Source: Candidatus Bathyarchaeota archaeon B26-1 (lineage in GTDB: Archaea; Thermoproteota; Bathyarchaeia; Bathyarchaeales; B26-1). From it: a stretch of DNA of 6,020 nucleotides. Under the pieces are notes generated by a model. The model did no database searches. It was given only the letters and a program-made list of their open reading frames with translations, and had not been told where the DNA came from. Numbering within the stretch: the stretch's first letter is position 1; each line of letters starts with the position of its first letter. The DNA is taken from NCBI GenBank assembly GCA_001593925.1, contig LUCD01000092.1, positions 1 through 6,020 on the forward strand, in the 5' to 3' direction. Of this stretch, positions 1 through 5,921 are shown piece after piece. Position numbers and translations under genes: made by a program.

Positions 1-1
1 T

Positions 2-1273
2 ACGATACTGGAGAATAGGGAAGGAACCCTATATGTAGACGGGGTCTCAACCGTGGAGCTCGCCGTAGAGTTCGATACGCCTCTCTACGTTATGAGCGAG
101 CGGAGGATAAGGGAGAACTACCGCCGCATATACGGGACTCTATCGAGATACTGCGGAGAGGTAAAGGTCTACTACTCGGCCAAGGCGAATACGAACCTCT
201 CAGTCTTGAAGATACTTGAGGAGGAGGGTTCATGCCTAGACACAGTCAGCCCCGGAGAGGTCTTCCTAGCCTTGAAAGCCGGGTTCAAGCCGGAGAGAAT
301 CCTCTACACCGGGACCAGCGTAAGAGACGACGAGCTGGAGTTCCTCCTAGAATCCGGGGTGACGATCAATGTGGACTCGCTCTCCCAGCTCAGGAGGCTC
401 CTCAAAATCTCGATTCCCGAGGTCATATCGGTCAGGGTTAACCCGGAGGTTGGGGCTGGACACCACGAGCACGTTGTAACGGCTGGGAGAGAGTCGAAGT
501 TTGGGATATGGGAAGAAGATGTGGTTGATGCGTACCGCATGGCCGTAGACGCCGGCGTGGAACGTTTCGGAATCCAGATGCATATAGGCTCAGGCATACT
601 CTCCGTAGAACCCTTCATAGTGGCCACTGAAAATCTCCTGAGGATAGCAGGTCGAGTCCACGAGAAGGTGGGCGTAGAGTTCGAGTTCATAGACATCGGC
701 GGAGGTTTCGGGGTTCCCTACCGGCCTGAAGAAGAGGAGTTGAACATAGAGGCCTTGGCTAGGAACCTTGCAGACCTCTACCTGAAGAGGGTTAAGGAGT
801 ACGGTTTAGGGGAGCCCACCCTCTACGTTGAGCCGGGGAGATACATAGTCTGCGACGCGGGAGTCCTGCTTACAAGGGTTAACACGGTTAAGGTTACACC
901 CTTCAGGAGGTTCCTCGGAGTAGACGCGGGTTTCAACACCCTCATAAGGCCTGCCATGTACGGGTCCTACCACCCCATCGTGGTCGCGAACAGGCTGGAC
1001 GAACCTGAAGAGGAGACATACACGGTTGTGGGGCCGATCTGCGAGTCAGGAGACATACTGGCCAAAGATAGGAGGCTCCCGAAGGTTCAGGAGGGCGACT
1101 TGATCGCCGTGCTCAACGCTGGAGCCTACGGGTACTCCATGAGTTCCCAGTACAACTCTAGGCCTAGATGCGCCGAGGTCATCGTCAAAGATGGAGAGTA
1201 CGCCCTCATCAGGGAGAGGGAGACATTCAGCTCCCTCCTAGAGGGGCAACGCTACCCTCCCTGGCTCAAATAG
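2..1273 (+). CDS. lysA: Diaminopimelate decarboxylase, 5'-partial (start upstream of window)
   Basis: PLP-dependent (fold type III) enzyme that decarboxylates meso-diaminopimelate to L-lysine in the cytoplasm. Numbering residues from the GTG at 53, the visible motifs are YSAKANTN with the Schiff-base Lys44, the SPGE motif, RVNPEVGAGHH (128 onward), SKFGI (148-152), MHIGSG (His177), the phosphate-binding GGGFG (216-220), EPGR (260-263), RPAMYGSYH (299-307), the active-site loop CESGD (Cys330, contributed across the dimer in this family) and GAYGYSMSSQYNSRP (Tyr359). All expected catalytic elements are intact. The frame stays open through position 2, and the extra codons (ENREGTLYVDGVST) match the usual LysA N-terminus just before the TPLYV strand. 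The GTG at 53 is therefore an internal codon, and only a few codons should be missing. The HIGSG, GAGHH and RPAMYGSYH details resemble the E. coli-type LysA more than the HIGSQ type. Converges on the transporter cluster, with no shared operon visible. Confidence 0.93.
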   Translation, partial: TILENREGTLYVDGVSTVELAVEFDTPLYVMSERRIRENYRRIYGTLSRYCGEVKVYYSAKANTNLSVLKILEEEGSCLDTVSPGEVFLALKAGFKPERILYTGTSVRDDELEFLLESGVTINVDSLSQLRRLLKISIPEVISVRVNPEVGAGHHEHVVTAGRESKFGIWEEDVVDAYRMAVDAGVERFGIQMHIGSGILSVEPFIVATENLLRIAGRVHEKVGVEFEFIDIGGGFGVPYRPEEEELNIEALARNLADLYLKRVKEYGLGEPTLYVEPGRYIVCDAGVLLTRVNTVKVTPFRRFLGVDAGFNTLIRPAMYGSYHPIVVANRLDEPEEETYTVVGPICESGDILAKDRRLPKVQEGDLIAVLNAGAYGYSMSSQYNSRPRCAEVIVKDGEYALIRERETFSSLLEGQRYPPWLK

Positions 1274-1393
1274 ACTCTTACTACTGAGCCGTCTACGCTC
1301 CTCAGAACCCGTTTCCTCAGAATAATCTTGCTGGACGAATCAGACGGGTTCGGATACGCTAAAACAAGTCTCCATCCGCGTTCTCTAACGGTT

Positions 1394-1741
1394 CTACTTC
1401 TTCGCTAGAAGGACGAACCCGCAGATCATGTTTATTATCCCAAGTATGCCCGCCGCGATTACGACGAGTTCCGGCGTGAGCAGGTCCTTAACCTCTGGAA
1501 GCCCGGGAACCTCGAAGAGATGGAACAGGTACTGGGCGGCCGCCAAGACTGAGAGGGTTCCTATCATGATCATCAGTCCGCTTATAGAGTCGCCTATCCT
1601 CTTCGCAAACGAGAAGACCCGGGCTCTCTCATCCTCTATGGTCTCCTCTATCAGGTCGCGTTCCTTCATGGAGGGGATGTATGGAAGCCGAACCGCAGGT
1701 TCCTTCTTTTCCCTCCTTTCACGGGAACGAGGCATCTCCAA
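1394..1741 (-). CDS. Small two-TM membrane protein with charged cytoplasmic N-terminus (115 aa)
   Basis: I recognise no named family. Residues 1-50 are highly charged (Arg/Lys-rich start, then an acidic KERDLIEETIEDERAR stretch likely to be helical) and probably cytoplasmic. TM1 is about 53-75, followed by an outside loop with PGLPEVKDLLTPE, then TM2 about 92-112 ending ICGFVLLAKK. Positive charges before TM1 and after TM2 predict N-in/C-in. The TM-loop-TM part resembles the last two TM segments of the permease just upstream and the two other small proteins in the cluster. The TTG start directly follows the permease TGA with no gap and has a GGGAGG SD at 5-nt spacing. An ATG at 1735 is the alternative, but its spacing to the SD would be 11 nt. 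Likely translationally coupled to the permease and last gene of the cluster. Role inferred: accessory or modulatory subunit of the transporter. That it is a real gene is likely; its function is unknown. Confidence 0.75.
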   Translation of the reverse strand: MEMPRSRERREKKEPAVRLPYIPSMKERDLIEETIEDERARVFSFAKRIGDSISGLMIMIGTLSVLAAAQYLFHLFEVPGLPEVKDLLTPELVVIAAGILGIINMICGFVLLAKK

Positions 1742-3220
1742 TCAGGCCTCCCTTCTCTTTCTAGAGATTATGTTAAGGATTCCAGATATGAAGAAGATTA
1801 GGCTGACGGCGATTATGAGGTTTGGAATGTTCTCTCCGAAGATTTCTGTGATGGGGAGGGAAATCTCCCCCTCCATGAACATGTAGGCGATCAACGCCGT
1901 GATGCCGCTTATTCCCAGATTTACACCTCCCACCGCTAGGCGGAGACGGTGATAGCCAACCATCTTCAAGTGATAGATGATTATGGCTATTATGATGAAC
2001 TCCAAACCTAGGAGGAGGGCTGAACGTTCAATGAAGAGTATGAGCAGTATCGAGAGCACAGCCCCAACGATTGGGGTATACGGGTATAGAGGAGCCTTGA
2101 AGGGTCTATCCAAACGGGGCTTCTTCTTCCTAAGCTTGATCAATGATAGGTTAACTAAAGCGAAGACCATGAGGGATGCGAAGCCAGATATGTAGCCGAT
2201 GAAGACTATAAGCCCTGTGATGAAGAGCAGTATCGCTATGATCGAGCCGACTCCAACCGAAAGGTAACGTCCAACCCTGCTCTCTGAGGAGCCTATTACA
2301 CTCGGTAAGTAGCCGTCTCTGCTCAGCCCACGTATTATGCTCCTCTGAACCATCATCGTCGTCGTTAAGGACATGAGTGCGGCTGAGAGGCCGGCTACGG
2401 TCATCAGTACTCCTCCAAAGGGTCCCATAACGTTCTCAGCTACGTAAGTTAATAAAGGCTGGGTGAGGTTTTGGCTTAAGGGTGTAAGGCCAACGACGAT
2501 GAAGGCTACGCTACAGTAGAGGACCGTTATAATAGCTATTGAGTAGAGGATGGCCTTAGGAAGGTCCTTTTTAGGGTTCATCATCTGAGGGCTCCCCGCA
2601 ACTACAGCTCTGGCGCCAACAAACATGCTGAAGGAGTACATTATGCTGGCCAAGACTCCCGGAATCCCTTTAGGCATGAAGGTTCGGAGGGACATAAAGT
2701 TCTGAAGCCCCCCTGTCTCAAGGACCTTCGGTAGACCCATGATTACAAGTAATGTGAAGACCAGTATGAACGTCATCACGGTTATTATGTCGATCTCCTT
2801 CGTTCCCCGGACGCTTATGAACGTGAAGATGACTACTAAGAGTATCGTGACTAGGGTGGCGTTCGCTGGGAAGAAGTAAGCGAAGAAGTGGGCGAAACCA
2901 GCCGCTGAGAGCGCTATGGTCGCTATGGAGCTTATCCACCTCATCCAACCCGTTAGGAAAGACGTGAACCCTCCGAAGGCAACTTTAGCGAAGGTATATT
3001 CGCCGCCGACCTCGGAGATGGATGCTCCAAGCTCACAGTAGCTGAAGAGCGATATCATGGTTATTACTCCGCAGAGGAAGAGGGAGAGGACAACTGCGGG
3101 GCCGGCTAAGAAAGTCGAGTGCTCCAGAAGCACAAAGAACTCTATTCCGAAGGCTCCGTTCAACGCCAATATGACGCTGTACGGGAGGCCGATCCCGCTC
3201 TTAATCTCGATCCTACTCAT
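1742..3220 (-). CDS. APC-superfamily permease with 2 extra C-terminal TMs (492 aa), divergent substrate loop
   Basis: Integral membrane transporter of the amino acid-polyamine-organocation superfamily, presumably proton- or Na+-coupled uptake; substrate unknown. Numbering from ATG 3220, landmarks shared with the second permease are SLFSYCELGASISEVGGEYTFAKVAFGG after TM2, GLSRDGYLP after TM8, and the inner loop NLSLIKLRKKKP (357-368) followed by RPFKAPLYP before TM11. After the 12-TM core comes GYHRLRLAVGG (422-432), then TM13 and TM14, ending SGILNIISRKRREA. The TM1 loop is unusual: NGAFGIEFF, with Glu27 where the paralog has the conserved Gly. The TM6 end reads SPQMMNP where the family usually has E-(I/V)-K-(N/D)-P. 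The start is taken at 3220: it sits 2 nt after the stop of the upstream 80-aa gene and has GGGAAGG at 6-nt spacing. An in-frame ATG at 3247 would add 9 residues (501 aa) but overlaps that gene and has no SD. Confidence 0.9.
   Translation of the reverse strand: MSRIEIKSGIGLPYSVILALNGAFGIEFFVLLEHSTFLAGPAVVLSLFLCGVITMISLFSYCELGASISEVGGEYTFAKVAFGGFTSFLTGWMRWISSIATIALSAAGFAHFFAYFFPANATLVTILLVVIFTFISVRGTKEIDIITVMTFILVFTLLVIMGLPKVLETGGLQNFMSLRTFMPKGIPGVLASIMYSFSMFVGARAVVAGSPQMMNPKKDLPKAILYSIAIITVLYCSVAFIVVGLTPLSQNLTQPLLTYVAENVMGPFGGVLMTVAGLSAALMSLTTTMMVQRSIIRGLSRDGYLPSVIGSSESRVGRYLSVGVGSIIAILLFITGLIVFIGYISGFASLMVFALVNLSLIKLRKKKPRLDRPFKAPLYPYTPIVGAVLSILLILFIERSALLLGLEFIIIAIIIYHLKMVGYHRLRLAVGGVNLGISGITALIAYMFMEGEISLPITEIFGENIPNLIIAVSLIFFISGILNIISRKRREA
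1747..1752 (-). promoter_or_regulatory. Shine-Dalgarno site choosing the TTG start of the 115-aa gene
   Basis: GGGAGG on the minus strand lies inside the last codons of the permease and ends 5 nt before TTG at 1741. The spacing favours TTG over the ATG at 1735. Confidence 0.55.
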
Positions 3221-3222
3221 AA

Positions 3223-3465
3223 CTAACCTTCCCGTGCGAACGCCCATTCATGTATAACAAGTATACCACTTATGATCGAGAAGAAACCTACCACGCCGAG
3301 TATGAGGAAGGAGAAGGCGACGTACTCCCCCCTCAAGCCTAGGAGAGTTCTAACTTCGAAGTAGCTCGGGTTGTAGTAGATGAGGTAAGCCGCGATTATG
3401 GCTGAAACCCCTATAAGTATCTGGAGTAAACCCACGAGAGACGCGAGGACGCTCTTAACCCCCAT
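3223..3465 (-). CDS. Small two-TM membrane protein (80 aa) between two APC permeases
   Basis: No named family recognised. Almost the whole chain is membrane: TM1 about 4-30 (starting SVLASLVGLLQILIGVSA), an outside loop NPSYFEVRTLLGLRGEY, then TM2 about 48-71 ending FFSIISGILVI, and a short tail HEWAFAREG. TM2 resembles the last TM of both permeases (SGILNI, AGILNI). The ATG has GGGTGA at 7-nt spacing, which fits the archaeal 16S anti-SD. It sits 124 nt after the stop of the upstream permease and only 2 nt before the next permease, so it is paired with the downstream transporter. Codon use resembles its neighbours, and the antisense reading gives nothing protein-like. Role inferred: detached hairpin subunit of an APC transporter; could also be an unrelated small membrane protein. 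Confidence 0.72.
   Translation of the reverse strand: MGVKSVLASLVGLLQILIGVSAIIAAYLIYYNPSYFEVRTLLGLRGEYVAFSFLILGVVGFFSIISGILVIHEWAFAREG
3227..3233 (-). promoter_or_regulatory. Shine-Dalgarno site choosing the start at 3220
   Basis: GGGAAGG on the minus strand, 6 nt before ATG 3220 and embedded in the last codons of the 80-aa gene. The longer ATG at 3247 is preceded by an AT-rich stretch with no purine-rich site. This supports the shorter permease and a stop-2nt-start coupling. Confidence 0.5.
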
Positions 3466-3472
3466 GCACCGT

Positions 3473-3478
3473 TCACCC
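3473..3478 (-). promoter_or_regulatory. Shine-Dalgarno site of the 80-aa gene
   Basis: GGGTGA on the minus strand at 7-nt spacing from ATG 3465; GGTGA pairs with the conserved archaeal 16S 3' end. Confidence 0.5.
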
Positions 3479-3512
3479 TTTTATGGACATTATCTGTCAG
3501 CGGTGGGGTTCA

Positions 3513-3538
3513 GAGAGGTTGCCGGAGGACTTCCTCTC
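3513..3538 (-). other. Potential stem-loop in the inter-permease gap
   Basis: On the minus strand GAGAGG (3538-3533) and CCTCTC (3518-3513) form a perfect 6-bp stem with a 14-nt loop. The inner GAGG-AAGT-CCTC can form a competing 4-bp stem using part of the same arm. No U-tract follows directly, so it is not a classic terminator. It could act as an RNA-processing or stability element in the longest gap of the cluster, or be chance. Confidence 0.25.
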
Positions 3539-3539
3539 C

Positions 3540-3619
3540 AAACCTTTCAACAAATCATCTTCGCCTCCCATTCTTCTATCTGGGGAATATTAAACCTTAT
3601 TATCTTCGCCTCCATTCTT
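3540..3619 (-). repeat. Imperfect tandem duplication at the 3' end of the upstream permease
   Basis: On the plus strand ATCTTCGCCTCCATTCTT at 3602-3619 recurs at 3557-3575 with one inserted C, 45 nt apart. Both copies are flanked on the left by AAACCTT (3540 and 3592) and on the right by more distant similarity including a GGGGAA/GGGGAAG run. The right copy encodes the last residues of the permease (KNGGEDNKV); the left copy lies past the stop codon. Probably a local duplication that reshaped the C-terminus. Confidence 0.6.
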
Positions 3620-5098
3620 TGGGTGCCCACTCTTCGGGGAAGTAGGCACAATGTTCAGGATTCCAGCCAGAACCTGGATGAAAGCAACGGAGATCAGGAT
3701 GTAAGCTGGAGGAATAGCCTTCAGGCCGGGTAGATCGAACATGACCAGTCTCGTCTCGGCCATGAATGCTAGGAACGCCGTGAAGACCCCGGTTCCCAAA
3801 GAGATTCCCCCCACAGCTAAACGTAGACGGCTGTAACCTACCATCCTCAAGTAATATGCTAAGAGAGCGAACATTATAGATTCTCCCCCAACTATGAGCG
3901 CCGCCTTATCCAGAAACAATAACAGGATTATCGAGATGGAGATTCCGGCTAAGGGAACCACGGGAAATAGTGGCGATTTAAAAGGCCTCCTCATCCAAGG
4001 CTTCTTCTTTCTGAGCTTTATGAGGCTGAGGTTCACGAAGGCGAAGCCGATCACGAAGCCGAAGTTCACCAAGTATGTGACGAAGTTCACGGCTCCGAGA
4101 AGGGTTACGGCCACCGTAAAGATTAGACTGAAGAGGGATGCTACGTGGGGGCTATGGAACCTCCCGTGAATAGCCGATAGAACACCCGGTAAGTATCTGT
4201 CCCTGCTCAAGGCGTAAAGTATCCTCGACTGAGCCATGATGGCGCTGTTGACGGCGGCGAGCCCAGCGATGATTATGACCCCTGAGATCAGCATGGCTCC
4301 AGCCTTACCCATAACCAGCTCCGCCGCAAAGGCTATCGGCGAAGTCTGCTCCTTAAGAACCTCGATGGGAACAACCCTCAACGTAACGTATACCACGCTT
4401 GTGTAGAGGACTATAAGGATAAGGGAAGACAGGATCATGGCTCTCGGTATTACCCTCTCAGGGTCCTTTATCTCGGCTTGCGCCACAGCTATGGCCTCAG
4501 CTCCTAAATACAGCTCAAAGAGGAAAGCTGTGGCCGCGAAGCATCCCCATAAACCATTCGGTGCGTTCAACTCAAACCCCTGCAGTTTAAGGCTGTACGT
4601 CCACCCGTCTGCAACGTAGAGGGCTAGCATAACCATAACGATCAAGGTGACAAACGTCTCGGCTATGGCTGCGCTTTTTACTCCCCTGATATTGATCAAC
4701 GTGAAGATTAAGATTATAGAAACGGCTGTCAGGGGGATGTTGAGGGGAAAGAAGTAAGAGATCATGTAAGCTATGCCTAGAGCTGATAGTGAAGCGTAAA
4801 AGATGTTGCTCGTCCATTGAAACCATCCTGTCAGGAAGGAGAAGAAGCCTCCGAACGCTACCTTGGACCATGTGTACTCTGAACCCGCCTTTGGGATGGC
4901 TGTGCTCAGTTCGCAGTAACTCAGCATGGTCAGCATGCTTATTATCCCGCACAAGAAGACGATTATGACGAGCGACGTCCCGGCTAGGGAAGCTGCGTGG
5001 CCTAATATAACGAAGTTTCCCGCGCTCAAGGTTCCACCTACCCCGAAAAGGGTGGCGGTTAAGAAGCCGAGCTCCCTCTTTAAGCCTGACTCAGACAC
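3590..5098 (-). CDS. APC-superfamily amino acid permease with 2 extra C-terminal TMs (502 aa)
   Basis: Membrane transporter of the amino acid-polyamine-organocation superfamily. It has the canonical TM1 glycine-rich loop GVGGTLSAGNF (19-29), CELSTAIPKAGSEYTWSKVAFGG (62-84), the TM6 region LGAEAIAVAQAEIKDPERVIPRA (198-220), ALSRDRYLP (296-304), and NLSLIKLRKKKP with RPFKSPLFP (356-379). These are family hallmarks for amino acid uptake; the specific substrate is not readable. The 12-TM core is followed by YLRMVGYSRLRLAVGG (416-431), TM13 about 429-448, an outside loop (LPGLKAIPPAY), TM14 about 465-484 ending AGILNI, then a polar tail. The 14-TM total exceeds the usual 12. The start is GTG at 5098 with GAGGGTG at 5-nt spacing, 25 nt after the 72-aa gene. 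An ATG at 5102 is out of frame and stops after three codons. Paralog of the permease at 1742-3220, clearly diverged. Confidence 0.92.
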   Translation of the reverse strand: MSESGLKRELGFLTATLFGVGGTLSAGNFVILGHAASLAGTSLVIIVFLCGIISMLTMLSYCELSTAIPKAGSEYTWSKVAFGGFFSFLTGWFQWTSNIFYASLSALGIAYMISYFFPLNIPLTAVSIILIFTLINIRGVKSAAIAETFVTLIVMVMLALYVADGWTYSLKLQGFELNAPNGLWGCFAATAFLFELYLGAEAIAVAQAEIKDPERVIPRAMILSSLILIVLYTSVVYVTLRVVPIEVLKEQTSPIAFAAELVMGKAGAMLISGVIIIAGLAAVNSAIMAQSRILYALSRDRYLPGVLSAIHGRFHSPHVASLFSLIFTVAVTLLGAVNFVTYLVNFGFVIGFAFVNLSLIKLRKKKPWMRRPFKSPLFPVVPLAGISISIILLLFLDKAALIVGGESIMFALLAYYLRMVGYSRLRLAVGGISLGTGVFTAFLAFMAETRLVMFDLPGLKAIPPAYILISVAFIQVLAGILNIVPTSPKSGHPKNGGEDNKV

Positions 5099-5103
5099 CC
5101 ATG

Positions 5104-5110
5104 CACCCTC
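5104..5110 (-). promoter_or_regulatory. Shine-Dalgarno site of the GTG-start permease
   Basis: GAGGGTG on the minus strand, 5 nt before GTG 5098; a GGAG lies a little further upstream. The ATG at 5102 is only 1 nt away from this site, too close for normal initiation. Confidence 0.45.
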
Positions 5111-5123
5111 TCCAAACCGATCG

Positions 5124-5342
5124 TTATCTCTTCAGAAGAATAAACCCCGACGCCAAATCAAGGAACCCAACGATCAGAAGAACCCACATAAGAATCGTCT
5201 GGACATCCTCTTCAACGAGGAAATCCGGATCGAGCATGTTGAAGATGGACAACGCGAAGACTCCGAGTAGGATCATCCCCACCATGATCAGGAATCCGCC
5301 TATGACCGCCGCGGCCTTCCCTAACCTCCCAACCTCCCCCAA
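5124..5342 (-). CDS. Small two-TM membrane protein (72 aa) preceding an APC permease
   Basis: No named family recognised. A short basic N-terminus (MGEVGRLGK), TM1 about 10-34 (AVIGGFLIMVGMILLGVFAL), an acidic outside loop LDPDFLVEEDVQTI, TM2 about 48-70 ending LASGFILLKR. Positive residues at both ends predict N-in/C-in with the acidic loop outside. TM2 shares the (S/A/C)-G-(I/F)-(L/V/I) ending with the other small proteins and with both permease C-termini. The N-terminal R-L-x(2)-A-x(2)-V-x-GG pattern also recalls RLRLAVGG of the permeases. The start is TTG at 5342 with GAGAGG at 7-nt spacing; that site overlaps the nitroreductase TGA (TGAGAGG), implying coupled translation. It is followed after 25 nt by the permease. 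Function inferred as a transporter accessory subunit. Confidence 0.72.
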   Translation of the reverse strand: MGEVGRLGKAAAVIGGFLIMVGMILLGVFALSIFNMLDPDFLVEEDVQTILMWVLLIVGFLDLASGFILLKR

Positions 5343-5349
5343 CGTGAAG

Positions 5350-5355
5350 CCTCTC
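5350..5355 (-). promoter_or_regulatory. Shine-Dalgarno site overlapping the nitroreductase stop
   Basis: GAGAGG on the minus strand overlaps the TGA of the upstream gene and stands 7 nt before TTG 5342. It decides the TTG start, as no in-frame ATG precedes TM1. Confidence 0.5.
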
Positions 5356-5875
5356 AGTACCTTTCATAATGGATTATCTCTTCTAGTGGACGCTTAGGCC
5401 TCGGCTTAGGCCTCTCAGCTGGATGGCCAACCGGGATGATCGCGACAGGCCTCACACCTTCCGGAATCTCCAGAGCTTTCCTGACTCCTTCCTCGTGGAA
5501 GGCTCCGACCCAGCATGCCCCTAAACCTAAAGCGCAGGAGGCTAGGAGGAGGTTCTCTATGGCGGCGGCCGTGTCTTGGATACAGTAAAGTTCCGCTCCT
5601 CTGCTTCCATACCCCCTCCACGACTTCTCCGTGTCAGCGCAGACAACTATGACGACGGGCGCCTCCTCGATGAATGTCTGGTTTAAGGCGGCTGAAGCCA
5701 GCTTCCTCTTGATCTCAGGTTTTCTCACAACTATGAACTCCCACGGCTGTATATTGCCAGCCGATGGAGCCTTCCGAGCTGCGTCTATCAGCCTCCTAAC
5801 GTCCTCTTCGGAGACGTCTTCACCAGTGTAGGCTCGAATGCTTCTCCTAGACTCTATGGCCTCGAAGAGATCCAT
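5354..5875 (-). CDS. Nitroreductase-family FMN-dependent oxidoreductase (173 aa)
   Basis: Soluble flavoprotein of the NAD(P)H:FMN nitroreductase family, normally a homodimer that transfers hydride to varied acceptors; the natural substrate is not evident. Visible hallmarks are RRSIRAY (10-16) for FMN phosphate contact, APSAGNIQPWEFIVV (36-50) with the PSAGN FMN motif (37-41), the QDTAAAIENLLLASCALGLGACWVGAF helix (100-126), and VRPVAIIPVGHPAERPKPRPKRPLEEI (141-167) as the C-terminal FMN-binding strand and tail. Length is typical for the short archaeal/bacterial subgroup. The start ATG has GGGGAG at 6-nt spacing. It is the first gene of the minus-strand cluster, 11 nt before the 72-aa membrane protein. 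The link to amino acid transport is positional only; no shared pathway can be stated. Confidence 0.92.
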   Translation of the reverse strand: MDLFEAIESRRSIRAYTGEDVSEEDVRRLIDAARKAPSAGNIQPWEFIVVRKPEIKRKLASAALNQTFIEEAPVVIVVCADTEKSWRGYGSRGAELYCIQDTAAAIENLLLASCALGLGACWVGAFHEEGVRKALEIPEGVRPVAIIPVGHPAERPKPRPKRPLEEIIHYERY

Positions 5876-5881
5876 CGGTCT

Positions 5882-5887
5882 CTCCCC
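5882..5887 (-). promoter_or_regulatory. Shine-Dalgarno site of the nitroreductase
   Basis: GGGGAG on the minus strand, 6 nt upstream of ATG 5875. Confidence 0.5.
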
Positions 5888-5905
5888 AAACTTTGTTGTC
5901 AGAAG

Positions 5906-5921
5906 ATAATTTTAATGTTTA
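5906..5921 (-). promoter_or_regulatory. Putative archaeal BRE/TATA promoter of the six-gene cluster
   Basis: On the minus strand TAAACATTAAAATTAT is the most AT-rich stretch in this region: TTAAAATTAT (5906-5915) as TATA box and TAAACA (5916-5921) as BRE. The TATA centre is about 36 nt from ATG 5875, so initiation about 25 nt downstream would give a short leader of roughly 10-15 nt near the SD site. No comparable element precedes the other five genes. Confidence 0.5.

Noticed and set aside
304..696. 130-aa minus-strand open frame within lysA
   Set aside because: Overlaps conserved LysA motifs and its Ser/Thr-rich translation has no recognisable pattern.
1341..1358. GGGTTCGGAT, resembling a tRNA T-loop, between lysA and the 115-aa gene
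   Set aside because: The flanking bases do not form the 5-bp T-stem and no acceptor or anticodon arms can be found. The 120-nt gap holds nothing else recognisable.
1274..1393. Terminators between the convergent genes
   Set aside because: No hairpin with a T-run; only a weak TTGTTTT on the minus strand near 1361-1369, insufficient to call.
1428..1886. 152-aa plus-strand open frame opposite the 115-aa gene and the permease 3' end
   Set aside because: Antisense shadow: no SD, composition is the mirror of TM coding, and the opposite strand has clear protein features.
3221..3247. ATG at 3247 as start of the permease at 1742
   Set aside because: Overlaps the 80-aa gene by 25 nt, has no SD, and the added MGVRTGRLV matches nothing in the paralog; ATG 3220 has a well-spaced SD.
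3477..3492. TATA-like CCATAAAAGGG and GATAAT upstream of the 80-aa gene
   Set aside because: The first is only about 17 nt from the ATG, too close for a TBP site with a leader. The second would force a leaderless transcript although an SD is present.
3398..3733. 111-aa plus-strand frame across the inter-permease gap
   Set aside because: Covers coding parts of two minus-strand genes and lacks a plausible start signal; translation not protein-like.
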